From Strix aluco (Eukaryota; Chordata; Aves; Strigiformes; Strigidae), in the NCBI RefSeq assembly GCF_031877795.1, contig NC_133970.1:48304828-48368827 (forward strand): a DNA stretch of 64,000 nucleotides, read 5' to 3'. Below are positions 1 through 9,695 of the stretch, piece after piece (within the stretch, counting starts at the first letter, position 1; each line of letters opens with the position of its first letter). A model generated the notes under the pieces. It had not been told where the DNA came from. It did no database searches and was given only the letters and a program-made list of their open reading frames with translations. The position numbers were made by a program, and so were the translations under genes.

Positions 1-110
1 TGATCATACAAGGTAGAAATAGAATTATTGAGATCTCAGGCAGAGATCCCCAAACTATTATTGTTCCCCTGGCACAAGAATATTTAGAATAGCTGCTTAC
101 ACAGTCAGAA

Positions 111-1523
111 GTGTTACAAATTGCTCTGGAAGATTATACTGGTCAGTTGTCCAATGTCTATCCGGCCCATCATTTACTGCCATTATTAATGAACCAAACA
201 ATTGAAACTTTTCCAATGCAATCAGAAACACCAGTTCAAGGGCTAACAGTTTTTACAGATGCTGGAAAAAAGTCAAGGCGAGCTGCATGCACCTGGTTAG
301 AAGAAAACGCATGGAAGTATCATATTATTCAGGGTCAAAAAGAAGACTCTTTACAAACGTTGGAACTTCAAGCAGTTTTGTGGACGTTTTTATCTTGGCC
401 AGATGTAGGATTGAATGTAGTATCTGACTCATTATATGTAGTGGGAATAGTGAAGCGGATTGAACGTGGGCAGGTAAAGGAAGTAAAAAATGAACGTTTA
501 GGCAAACTACTACAAAAGTTAATTCACACTCTTGATCAGAGAAAAGTTTTCTACTTTATTACTCATATCAGAAGTCACCAATCTAAGGAGGGGTTAGGCT
601 ATGGGAATGACTTAGCTGATCAATTAGTTGCTCCAGCCTGGTCCGGACCTTCTCCAGATTTGTTTGCACAAGCTAGAGAATCTCACAACTTTTTTCATCA
701 GCCAGCAAAAATGTTACATAGGCAATTCAAAATTCCTCTTGCAGATGCGAAAGGAATTGCAGCCTCCTGCCCGTCCTGTCAAGAAATAGGGTTTGGCCTC
801 GGAACAGGAGTTAACCCACGGGGCCTGTCACCTTTGCAACTATGGCAAATGGATGTCACTCACATAGCAGAATTTGGTAGACAAAAATTTGTACATGTTG
901 TTATTGATACCTTTTCTATGGCCATTTGGGCTACAGCCCAAACGGGAGAAACAGCAAAACATGTAGAAAAACATTTGTACAGTTCCTTTGCAGTGCTTGG
1001 AGTACCACGAGAAATTAAAACAGACAATGGTCCTGCATATCTTTCTACTCGCTTTCAGCGTTTTTGCATTTTATGGGGAATTAAACACAACACAGGAATT
1101 CCACATTCTCCCACTGGACAAGCGATCGTTGAACGTGCCCATCAAACTCTGAAGCAGTTGCTTCAAAAACAAAAAGGGGGAATGTCAGGAATGATGCCAG
1201 CTGAACGTTTAAACAAAGCTTTATATGTTTTAAATTTTCTGCGACTTACAGGAACACGTCAAGAACCTCCAATGATGATTCACAGTTTAGCATTAAAGGG
1301 CGATGCCGAACAGTCTATGGGCACACAGCAACCGTTGGTCATGTTCAAAGATTTAAGCACAGGCCAATGGGAGGGACCTGTTAAAGTACAATTAACTGGC
1401 AGAGGTTATATGTGTTTGCTTACAGATCATGGTCTGCGGTGGGTTCCATCTCGTTGGGTACGGCCTTGGAAAGGAAATCAAGCTTGTGATGCTAGGCCTC
1501 GTAATGGTTCTGACAGCGATTAA
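111..1523 (+). CDS. pol: ERVK-like pol: RNase H and integrase ORF (470 codons)
   Basis: This is the C-terminal half of a retroviral polymerase: RNase H, which degrades RNA in RNA-DNA hybrids, followed by integrase. RNase H acidic residues are visible at about D50 (FTDAG), E85, D106 (SDSLY) and D167/D170. The integrase zinc-binding set is H192-x3-H196 and C220-x2-C223. Its catalytic triad is D248 (QMDVTH), D305 (TDNG) and E341 (IVERAH), with 35 residues between the last two (DD35E). A tryptophan-rich C-terminal segment ends the ORF. The frame is open upstream except for one stop near 90, so the ATG at 111 is only the first in-frame ATG after that stop and is not a true start. This is a relic of a larger pol with the enzymatic residues still present; whether it is expressed is unknown. 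Confidence 0.85.
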   Translation: MLQIALEDYTGQLSNVYPAHHLLPLLMNQTIETFPMQSETPVQGLTVFTDAGKKSRRAACTWLEENAWKYHIIQGQKEDSLQTLELQAVLWTFLSWPDVGLNVVSDSLYVVGIVKRIERGQVKEVKNERLGKLLQKLIHTLDQRKVFYFITHIRSHQSKEGLGYGNDLADQLVAPAWSGPSPDLFAQARESHNFFHQPAKMLHRQFKIPLADAKGIAASCPSCQEIGFGLGTGVNPRGLSPLQLWQMDVTHIAEFGRQKFVHVVIDTFSMAIWATAQTGETAKHVEKHLYSSFAVLGVPREIKTDNGPAYLSTRFQRFCILWGIKHNTGIPHSPTGQAIVERAHQTLKQLLQKQKGGMSGMMPAERLNKALYVLNFLRLTGTRQEPPMMIHSLALKGDAEQSMGTQQPLVMFKDLSTGQWEGPVKVQLTGRGYMCLLTDHGLRWVPSRWVRPWKGNQACDARPRNGSDSD

Positions 1524-1554
1524 TGCTCATCCAGCAAATATAGAGGCTTACTAG
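1489..1554 (+). pseudogene. env: Truncated env leader overlapping pol
   Basis: An ATG at 1489 opens a second frame that overlaps the last 35 bases of pol and encodes a short hydrophobic leader, MLGLVMVLTAINAH, before a stop at 1552-1554. This position and leader type are typical of env genes that start inside the end of pol. The ORF ends at 21 residues, close to where an unrelated LTR fragment begins, so env is broken here. Confidence 0.55.
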
Positions 1555-1967
1555 TCACTAGTGAGAGATGATGTAGCTTAAACAAAATGTAGTTACTGAG
1601 AAGGATGAAATGCTGTAAGAATGTGTGTATTTGACTTTCTTTATTTAGCAGTATTAAGAGTTAAGGTCTTAATTAAGTGTTTAACTTTATTAGAAACTCC
1701 CTTGGTTTTCCCCCTTGAGTGGTGGCCAGGCTCTGGGTGGAACCCAACAGGAGGATGAAATCAGATGTTTCCGCTCAAAGAAAATTGCCAGTTATTTTGG
1801 CCTGCTGATTTAGATATATGAGGCTGGACCTGCTTGCAGCGATGTTGGATGCCTCACCTACGGATGGACGCATCGTGTAGGATTTCCGGTTTGCGAGGAA
1901 GGGCACTCTAAATTCTCGCTGCATCCAGGGTTCCCCAGCAATTGCGGATCTGAATGTTAGTGCCCCC
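1550..1967 (+). mobile_element. LTR fragment, same family as 12933-13785
   Basis: The stretch from the GAAACTCCCTTGG motif (about 1692) to about 1967 is clearly similar to the reverse complement of 13200-13475, with the same order of landmarks: AACAGGAGRATGAAA, the GCTGGACC motif, GCCTCACCTACGG and a GTAGGATTTCC motif. The part 1550-1690 is more diverged. It sits between the env leader and the env transmembrane tail and probably replaced most of env. Its own ends are not clear. Confidence 0.6.
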
Positions 1968-1979
1968 ATTATAGGATGG

Positions 1980-2237
1980 TTGAAGAACTTGTTAAAAGGA
2001 GTAATCATTGTAATTATTGTGATTATTGTGCTTGCTATTATTTTGCCATGTTTCATTTCTTGTGTTAGACAATCGCTGCGAAAAGGCTTACAAGGAGTTT
2101 GGATTGCTCAAAAACAAAAAGAGGGATATGTGGGGATTCAGAAGGAGTCCCTGCAAGAAAACGGACGTGTGAGCAATCCTGCATATGGGCAAGACTGGCA
2201 AAGCCTCAGCTTTGGCAAGGATGTGACGAGGGAATGA
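1980..2237 (+). pseudogene. env: Env transmembrane-subunit tail (ERVK-like)
   Basis: The ORF begins after a short lead and carries a strongly hydrophobic isoleucine/valine-rich segment at residues 8-26, then a cysteine pair and a basic tail (SCVRQSLRKG). This is the pattern of a membrane anchor and short cytoplasmic tail of a retroviral envelope. Surface and fusion regions are absent, so it cannot be a working envelope. The last third of the ORF probably runs into 3' untranslated or LTR sequence. Confidence 0.5.
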
Positions 2238-2512
2238 CCCTGGAAGAATGAGGAAGAACCCAGGAAGGTAAACAACTTCAAGGTGTTGGCCTGGGCAGAG
2301 AAGAAGTTTGTACAATGTCGAGGTGGCAGTTCTCAGCCAATCAGAAGAGAGCTTAAGGAGCATGTGCAAAGCTAACTGTCCAATCAGAAAGAATTGTACC
2401 ATGTGATTGTACCTTGTGATTTTCACCTGCAGTATAAAAGGCTTGTCCACCATATTAAAGTAGGCATTGCTTAATCACTGTGTGATCATACGCATGTCTT
2501 TATCTCCCATAT
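2139..2512 (+). mobile_element. ERVK-like 3' LTR
   Basis: Two CCAAT motifs (about 2336 and 2379) and a TATA box, TATAAAAG at 2433-2440, are followed by an ATTAAA-like signal near 2453, the order expected for U3 and R. The same U3/R layout (TATA, GGCTTGT, AATAAAGTAG-like) recurs at 58933-59292, which supports the LTR reading. A purine-rich tract near 2110-2137 may be the polypurine tract. Both ends are estimates because I found no clean TG/CA pair or target duplication. Confidence 0.5.
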
Positions 2513-2921
2513 GTAGCTGATCCAGAAGCATGCATGCCAGGAGTTTCAAAATTTGATGTTTTAGATACACAGCTTGCAAGACAGCATGCCCCGACTAAAA
2601 CGCACTCAGATTTGAGTTCAGTGTGGAGAAGTATTTTTCCCTTCTGCTCTACATCAGAAAAAAAAGCCAGGCTTTGTAGGAGAGACTTGAACCCTAGACA
2701 TGGGATTATTTTTCTGATATTATTTGCACACTGACTGATCTCCTGCTGTTGCAGAGTTATTGAAGAAGTGAATGTCTTCCCCTCTGTGAGTGAAACCTGC
2801 AAATTTTGAGAGTTAACTCCAATGTGACATATAGTAATTTTGATTAAACCATGACTTTCCATACCATCACTGGGGTCCATTTCCCGTATTGTGTTACTGG
2901 GTCCAGTTCCAAAACTTTCAT
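2513..2921. other. Unclassified spacer
   Basis: About 410 bases between the ERVK LTR and the left edge of the duplicated block. I see no coding motif, LTR ends or CR1 similarity. It has no counterpart next to copy B. Confidence 0.5.
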
Positions 2922-2924
2922 CAG

Positions 2925-4078
2925 CCCCCTGAGCTGGAAGACAGGGACGGGGAGCAGAATGAAGCCCCCATAATCCAAGGGGAAATGGTTAGCGACCTGC
3001 TACACCACTTAGACACACACAAGTCAATGGGGCCAGATGGGATCCACCCAAGGGTACTGAGGGAGCTGGCGGAAGTGCTCACCAAGCCACTTTCCATCAT
3101 TTATCAGCAGTCCTGGCTAACCGGGGAGGGCCCAGTTGGCTGGAGGTTAGCAAATGTGACGCCCATCTACAAGAAGGGCCAGAAGGAGGATCTGGGGAAC
3201 TACAGGCCTGTCAGTCTGACCTCGATGCCAGGGAAGGTTATGGAGCAGATCATCTTGAGTGCCATCACATGGCACATACAGGACAAACAGGTGATCAGGC
3301 CCAGTCAGCATGGGTTTATGAAAGGCAGGTCCTGCTTGACAAACCTGATCTCCTTCTATGACAAGGTGACCTGCTTAGTGGATGGGGGAAAGGCTGTGGA
3401 TGTTGTTTACCTGGACTTTAGTGAAGCCTTTGACACCGTTTCCCACAGCATTCTCCTGGAGAAACTGGCTGCTCATGGCTTGGATGGGTGTTCTCTTTGC
3501 TAGGTAAAAACTGGCTGGATGGCCGGGCCCAACTAGTGGTGGTGAATGGAGATAAATCCAGTTGGTGGCTGGTCACAAGTGGTGTTCCCCAGGGCTCAGT
3601 GTTGGGGCCACTCCTGTGTAAAATCTTTATCGATGATCTAGATGAGGGGATCGAGTGCACCCTCAGTAAGTTTGCAGATGACACCCAGTTGGGTGGGAGT
3701 GTTGATCTGCTCGAGGGTAGGGAGGTTCTGCAGAGGGATCTGGACAGGCTGGAGCGATGGGCCAAGGCCAAGTATACGAGGTACAACAAGGCTCAGTGCC
3801 GGGTCCTGCACTTGGGCCACAACAACCCCACGCAATGCTACAGGCTTGGGGAGGAGTGGCTGGAGAGCTGCCTGGCGGAAAAAGACCTGGGGGGGTTGAT
3901 TGACAGCTGGCTGAATATGAGCCAGCAGTGTGCCCAGGTGGCCAAGAAGGCCAGTAGCATCCTGGCTTGTATCAGAAATAGTGCGGCCAGCAGGACTAGG
4001 GAAGTGATCTTACCCCTGTACTTGTCACTGGTGAGGCCGCACCTCGAATACTGTGTTCAGTTTTGGGCCCCTCGCTAG
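2925..4078 (+). pseudogene. CR1 ORF2 reverse transcriptase, frameshifted (copy A)
   Basis: Two overlapping frames (to 3503 and from 3488) together cover the reverse transcriptase. Visible motifs: PIYKKG and NYRPVSLTS in the fingers, [12 protein letters not shown] (motif A aspartate), [12 protein letters not shown] (motif B) and [10 protein letters not shown] (catalytic aspartate pair, motif C), then RPHLEYC in the C-terminal part. A frameshift or small deletion after HGLDG separates the frames, so the enzyme is broken. Antisense ORFs over this region are shadows. Confidence 0.9.
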
Positions 4079-4553
4079 AAGAAAGACATTGAGGTGCTGG
4101 AGTGTGTCCAAAAAAGGGCAGGGAAGCTGGTGAAGGGTCTAGAGAACAAGTCCTATGAGGAGCAGCTGAGGGAACTGGGGGTGTTTAGTCTGGAGAAAAG
4201 GAGGCTGAGGGGAGAGACCTTATCACTCTCTACAACTATCTGAAAGGAGGTTGTAGAGAGCTGGGTGTTGGTCTTTTTTTCCAAGGAAAATGTCTTCAAG
4301 AGGAAATGTCTTCAAGTTGCACCAGGGGAAGTTTAGATATTGGATATTAGGAAACATTCCTTCACTGAAAGGGTTGTTGAGCATTGGAACAGGCTGCCCA
4401 GGGAAGTGGTTGCGTCACCATCCCTGGAGGTATTTAAAAGACGTGTAGATGTGGCACTTAGGGACATGGTTTAGTGGTGGACTTGGCAGTGTTACTTTAT
4501 GGGGGTACGTGATGATCTTAAGGGTCTTTTCCAGCCTAAATGATTCTATGATA
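2925..4553 (+). mobile_element. CR1 LINE, 3' part (copy A)
   Basis: Reverse transcriptase half and 3' UTR of a CR1 retrotransposon. It ends in the usual CR1 terminal motif near 4540-4553 (AATGATTCTATGAT). The 5' edge is abrupt and is the edge of the duplicated block, not a normal 5' truncation, because copy B continues upstream into endonuclease sequence. Confidence 0.93.
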
Positions 4554-5231
4554 GGGAGGAGTGAAAAAGTAACATGCAGAGATGCAGGTAAAGTAGTAAG
4601 TAATAATTTCCCTTGTGGTGGGTTTGAGTGGCGGGGGTTTTTGGTAGCAGGGGAGGGGGCTACAGCAGTGGCCCCTGTGAGAAGCTTCTTGAAGCTCCCC
4701 CAGCTCTAAGTCAGACCCACCTCTGGCCAAGGCTGAGCCAATTAGTGACAGTGGCTGCATCTCTGTGATAATGCATTTAAGTAAGGGGAACCTGAGAGCT
4801 GGAGGGACTTTGAGAAGGAGTTACAAGAACACTGAGGTCAGTGTAAGGAAGGAGGAGGAAGGGGGAATGTGCACCAGAGCATGGAGCCCCCCTGTATCCT
4901 GTGGGGAGGACTCACAGCAGAGAGAGTTTGTGAAGGACTGTCTCCCGTGAGAGGGATGCCATGTGGAACAGGGGGAAGAATGCAGAAGAGTGCTTCCTCC
5001 CCACTGTTGTAAGGGGCCTCAGAGAAGAATGCGCCAAAGGACATAATTTTTGCAACTGTGATGGGTCCATCCCGGGGAGGGCAGAGAAACCAACAGACAC
5101 CTGTGGGAGCCAAAGATAAGAAAGCTGAGAAACTTTACAGACAGAGCCATGAGCCAAGACGAGGCCTTATATGAAAACCCTCAGAGTTCATGGAAAGGAC
5201 ACCAAGAGACACCTCTTCAACAGCCACTTGC
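4554..5231 (+). other. Unclassified, possibly LTR-derived stretch (copy A)
   Basis: Between the CR1 end and the class I LTR. It starts near a TGTGGTGGG motif (4614), has a TATA-like ATTTAAGTAAGG near 4776, and is otherwise GA-rich without coding motifs. The layout resembles an LTR, but I cannot define its 3' end or a target duplication. Confidence 0.35.
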
Positions 5232-5885
5232 ACACCCACCGCACATTTTACCAAAAACTTATCGAGTGTGGATATACATATTCACTGGATTACATAACAC
5301 AAACATCCATATGCATGAGTGAGGCTGGGTTAGCTCTAGAGGCTGGGGGCAGCAGTTTATGTTCTCTTTGCACCTGTGCATTGCCTCCTGGGGGGTGTCT
5401 TCAGGGGTCTGTTGGAGGAAGGCTCACAGTCCTCCTCACCTTGTACTTTGCCCCGGAGCATGCGCAGATTCTCTTGGCCAATTTCTTGAATAACAAGAGT
5501 GTTTTTCAGCTGGTTTCTTCATTCTCTCTTATCTAAGAGAACCAATGGAACTTCTACTGTCTGTATATGGCTATCTTTACCAAGACCCAACTAGTTAGAG
5601 CACATCTGTTTCCCAAGGACAAAAACATGATATTTTGCTGAACACTGCAGTTCTTGGTAGATTTCCACAGTAAACTGCTTTGTTTTGATGGACACAGTAG
5701 TCCTTGGTAAAATTCCACAGAACAGTCTGGGCAAGCAGGATTCTTAGCAATATTCAAAAATACTATAAGTTAAAAATACTATAAGTATAACTTATAAGTA
5801 ACTTGCTGTAAATAAGTTGCTAAGCAGTTTGCTATAAATAAATAAGTAAATAAGTCTCAAAACAAGTAAACATTTCTCTGTATCA
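5232..5885 (-). mobile_element. Class I ERV 3' LTR (copy A)
   Basis: Matches 12289-12932. On the minus strand it starts TGATACAGAGAAATG at 5885, directly after a polypurine tract (the C/T-rich run at about 5886-5912 on the plus strand). It lacks the terminal portion matching 12196-12288 of the other LTR, so its end is truncated at about 5232. Scattered substitutions and small indels separate the pair. Confidence 0.8.
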
Positions 5886-6000
5886 ATTCCCCCCCCTTTT
5901 CTTTTCCCTAAGCAAATTCTTTTGCAGTCAAAAGGGTTTTATTATATTTTATTACTGTTTGTAAGGTCTATATCTGTTTTGTTAGGTTCTTCAATTTACA

Positions 6001-6800
6001 TCAAAAGATAAAATTTACTGTTGTTAATATTGTTGTGATTATTAGTAATATCAATATTGGGTGAGTCAGTATATTTAAGATTTTGGTAGCTGAAGGGGAA
6101 CAGCCTGTAAATACATCCCACCAATAGTGTTCTCCGTCTGACTTCACTCGTTTCATGACTTGGTGTATTCTCTCTGTATCAGGCTGGACAGTAATTAAAG
6201 TCTTTTGTCCACTTTCTTGGACCTGTTTCATCAATCTTTTTAAATTTTCATGATGCAAAAGTTTTCTTACTAGGGTCAGATCCATTCCAATAGGGTGGGC
6301 TGCCAATCTTGAACTAATTTATAATTAGATCGTAACAATTGATAAGTTGTGACAGGAGCAGTATAATTGAGATCACACCCTGTAAGACTAACGAAATTGC
6401 AGATACAGATGTTGGAATGATTACTTGTATCTATTATAAGGTCATCTACTTGTACAAAGTCACACAGGGTTCTTAAACAAACACATCCCACACCCATGTA
6501 AGTTATAACAGTCTCTGGGGTTTCATTAAGGTGAATCTCGAATTGGCAGACGTTTTGTTTGGTGTCCAGACAGATGTCATGTCATATATTAGAACGGTTG
6601 CTAAATTCATCCCCAATAGATTCTTTCCCATAATGCCTGTATGTCCCAAATAAGCATCTGTCCAAGGCCATTCCCAAGCACTTTTTAAATTACAGTTCAG
6701 CAAAATTATAACCACCCATACCCATATCACCGTTTTTTGGATGCAAAGCTTTAGCAGTCCCACAGGTGTTGATTCCCATTTTGGCTTAGGGGCCTTCTTC
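6001..6800 (-). pseudogene. env: Class I ERV env remnants (copy A)
   Basis: Three overlapping short frames. The leftmost (6001-6306) carries HYWWDVFTG followed by a hydrophobic segment rich in I, L and T, consistent with the end of an envelope transmembrane subunit. The next (6276-6497) is cysteine-rich with an N-glycosylation motif. The third contains a hydrophobic leader after the end of integrase. The receptor-binding region and most of the fusion region are missing, so only fragments of an envelope survive. Confidence 0.6.
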
Positions 6801-7445
6801 ACCCTAGTGTGGTGTATCCAGGATGTCTGTTCCTTAATCTTGATTGCTGTATGGGAAGTTAATAACACCTGACACGGACCTTCCCATTTTGGTTCCAGAG
6901 GTGAATCTGAAGAAGATCTGATATACACATAATCACCGGTTTAATGTTGTGTACAGCCCCGTCCAGACCTCGAGCCCTGGTCCCCAGGACCAATGTCTCT
7001 ATTTCTTGCAGCTGCTTTTGTAGACTTATAACAGAATCTGTTAGTATTTCATCTCCAACCTGGGCTGATGTTCCTGCTTGTATCATATATGGTCTCCCAT
7101 ATACTATTTCAAGAGGACTTAATCCCTCCTTAGTTCTGGGTTTGGTTCTGATTCTTAGAAGGCCTAAGGGCAATGCTTGGGGCCAGGACAAGCCAGCTTC
7201 CTGGCCTAGTTTTACTATTTGTTGTTTAATTAAATGATTCATTTTTTCTACTTGACCACTGGCTTGTGGATTATACAGGGTATGTAATTATGTAATTGCC
7301 AGTCTATTCCTAAAAGTTTACTAACCTGCTGGACAATTTTTGCCACAAAATGTGATCCCCGATCTGAGGATATTGTTGCTGGAACCCCAAACCTTGGTAT
7401 TATTTCTTGTAACAATACCTTAGTTACTTCTCTGGCTTTATTAGT
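6780..7445 (-). pseudogene. pol: Class I ERV integrase, central and C-terminal parts (copy A)
   Basis: The minus strand encodes, with frameshifts, an SDRGSHF motif (second catalytic aspartate, near 7350) and [10 protein letters not shown] (catalytic glutamate, near 7240). Then come GLSPLEIVYGRP and a C-terminal SH3-like segment, SPLEPKWEGPCQVLL, that ends in WIHHTRVK, typical of gammaretroviral integrases. A frameshift near 7280 and the break at 7446 separate it from the rest of pol. Confidence 0.75.
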
Positions 7446-8230
7446 TCAGCAAGGGAATGCTTCTGGCCACCCGGAAAAGGTATCTGTCAGGACCAAAAGG
7501 TACTGAAACCCCCCTTTTCTTGGGAGTTCAGAAAAATCAATTTGTATTTTACCATCTGGAACCAAAAACTGCACTTCTACTTTACCTTCTTTAGCCACTC
7601 TTTTGGCCTCACGATCTGCCATAGTGTTGCCAAGTTCATGGGTGGAACTTCCTCTCTGGTGAGCCTTGCAATGCATTATAGCCACCTTTTCAGGTAGCTG
7701 CACTGCTTCCAGGAGTTTGAGGAGTTCTTTGGCATGCTTTATATGTTTTCCCTGTGCAGACAGGAGTCCTCTTTCTTTCCACACTGCCCCATGAGCATGG
7801 AACACTCCGAAAGCGTATTTAGAGTCCGTCCATATATTAATTTTCATGCCTTTGGCCATTTCCAGTGCTCGTGTTAGAGCTATTATTTCTGCCTTTTGTG
7901 CTGAGGTATTTGGAGGAAGGGCTTTGGACTCTGTTACCTGATCTTTGGTGGTTATTGTGTATCCTGCCTTGCAGATACCTTGTCAGACCAAACTGCTCCC
8001 ATCTGTATACCAGGATTCATCAGCGTCCTCTAATGGCTCCTCTTTGAGGCCTGGCTGGCTGGAATAAACTGCTTCAATCATTTCCAGGCAGTTGTGTGTC
8101 ACTGGTTCTCCTGTGGTTCCACTGAGAAAAGAAGCTGGGTTGACAATATTAGTAACTTCTATTTTTATATCATCCTGTTCCACTAGGAGGGCTTGGTATT
8201 TCAGGTACCTTTGGGGTGAAAGCCAGTGTC
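7446..8230 (-). pseudogene. pol: Class I ERV RNase H joined to integrase core (copy A)
   Basis: Reading right to left: RNase H with WYTDGSS (first aspartate), then WTDSKYAFGV, HCKAHQRG and NTMADREAK, all expected RNase H signatures. About 20 residues later the ORF passes straight into QIDFSELPR and LVLTDTFSGWPEAF, the start of the integrase catalytic core. The zinc-binding (HHCC) domain that should lie between them is absent, which points to an internal deletion. A stop splits the RNase H part near 7860-7980. Confidence 0.75.
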
Positions 8231-8234
8231 CTCC

Positions 8235-8945
8235 TGTTACTGATTTGATATGTTATTGATTTAATATAGATTAGTATTAATTTGTTTAGTTTTAATAGGA
8301 ATATAGAAGATATTTAGTAAAAATCCTATGCTGCATTTGCACTCTATACAGGAACCAAGGCTACTACGAACTCCCTTGTACAGCCCTGTACCAAGGCCGA
8401 AAGAATTGGTCAGAATCACCTAGTAGGAACATTTAGAACTAGATAACAGGCTTAAGATTCAAGATGATTTATATATATAACTTTTACTTATAAGGTATTT
8501 AATAACCTGAAAGAATGCAGAGAGATGTCAGAATCCAAATTAATGGGAAAATGGGGAAATCGGCTGAAGCAACATGTAAGTTTAAGCCAAGAAACAGTGT
8601 CCTCAGGCAATAGGTAACTCCGACAGGGGGAGATCGCGACCACTGACTCATTGACCACCGACTCACATTACACCCCAGACCCATTTCCAGGTGTTTCTGG
8701 ACTCTACGGCGCAGAATCGGAAATAGGAGGAGAGTATGATAATGATTTCCAGGAATTGTTATGTTTATGCATGAATACATAATGAATATGTATGAATGAG
8801 TTCTATATAAGGTGTATGATTTTGGTGCATGGTGTGCGTCGTTGGTGAAAGGATTCACCCGCGCACCCGGCCGTCAATAAAGAAGTGTCTGCTTATCTAC
8901 ATCAAATTGGTGTTGATAAGTTTTATTCCGAGTTTTTCGGTAACA
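8235..8945 (+). mobile_element. Solo LTR nested in class I pol (copy A)
   Basis: A 711-bp element beginning TGTTACTG and ending CGGTAACA, flanked on both sides by the exact 4-bp target duplication CTCC (8231-8234 and 8946-8949). It has a TATA-like TATATAAGG near 8803 and AATAAA near 8876 in plus orientation. It interrupts the minus-strand pol and is of the same family as 57647-58292. Confidence 0.9.
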
Positions 8946-8949
8946 CTCC

Positions 8950-9690
8950 TTTCATGTCTAGTACTGCAGACACTGTGTGGGATACTAGTACTGTGATTTT
9001 CTGGCCCAATGTGAATTTGCGTGCTTCCAGGATATTTAAAACTACTGCTGCTACTGCCCTCAGGCAGCCAGGCCATCCTTTGCTCACTTCATCGAGTTGT
9101 TTAGAGAAGTATGCCACTGCCCTTCTATCTGGTCCCAAATTTCGGGCCAGGACCCCTAGGGCTGTTCCCTGTTTCTCGTGGGAGAATAACCAGAAAGGCT
9201 TAGTGATGTCTGGTAAACCCAAAGCAGGGGCACCCATCAGCTTTCTTTTCAGCTGATGGAATGCTCTGTCCGCCTCTCCATTCCAAGTGAGGGTTTTTGG
9301 ATTTGACTTTAATAGTTCATAAAGGGGTTTTACTATGAGTCCATAGTTATATATTCACAGGCGACACCATCCGGTCATTCCTAGGAACGTGTGGAGCTCT
9401 TTAGCTGTCTGTGGCCGAGGGGTCTGACAGATGGCCTCCTTCCTTCTAGTTCTAGAGTCCGTTGACCAGCTGTGACCTTGTATCCCAGGTAGGTTACTTG
9501 CTGCTGAGCTACTGGAGCTTTCTGTGGAGAGACTCGATAACCATTAAGTCCCAAAAAAATTTAATAAACTAATAGTCCACATTATGCACATTTCTTTAGT
9601 CTCTGTGGCTATTAATAAATCCTCTACACACTGCAGAACTTGCCCAATTCCATGCGGTTGCTCCCATTGCTCCAGGTCTTTAGCTAGTTG
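8950..9690 (-). pseudogene. pol: Class I ERV reverse transcriptase connection and RNase H start (copy A)
   Basis: The minus-strand ORF 8923-9237 contains WLFSHEKQGTALGVL and VAYFSKQLDEV, characteristic of the connection domain between reverse transcriptase and RNase H in gammaretroviral pol. The stretch 9240-9690 continues reverse transcriptase sequence (thumb and end of palm) with several stops. The last residues of the ORF come from the inserted solo LTR. Confidence 0.75.
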
Positions 9691-9695
9691 GCTTC

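Larger units (their letters stand above)
1..2512 (+). mobile_element. ERVK-like provirus, 3' part (pol end, env remnants, 3' LTR)
   Basis: The window opens inside a retroviral pol gene. In order there are an RNase H-integrase ORF, a very short env start overlapping the end of pol, a fragment of an unrelated LTR, an env transmembrane tail, and an LTR with CCAAT and TATA motifs. The pol motifs and the pol/env overlap fit a class II (beta/alpha-retrovirus-like, ERVK) element. Most of env is missing, and the 5' half lies outside the window. The class is inferred from motifs, without a database match. Confidence 0.75.

Noticed and set aside
2680..2706. Short stretch resembling a tRNA T-arm (GAGACTTGAACCCTAGAC)
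   Set aside because: No anticodon arm, acceptor stem or pairing partner is present around it.
2500..2880. Minus-strand ORF of 126 codons beside the copy A border
   Set aside because: No motif, in an unclassified spacer; length is within chance for this composition.
3418..3789. Minus-strand ORF of 123 codons over CR1 (and its copy at 46892)
   Set aside because: Shadow of the plus-strand reverse transcriptase frames.
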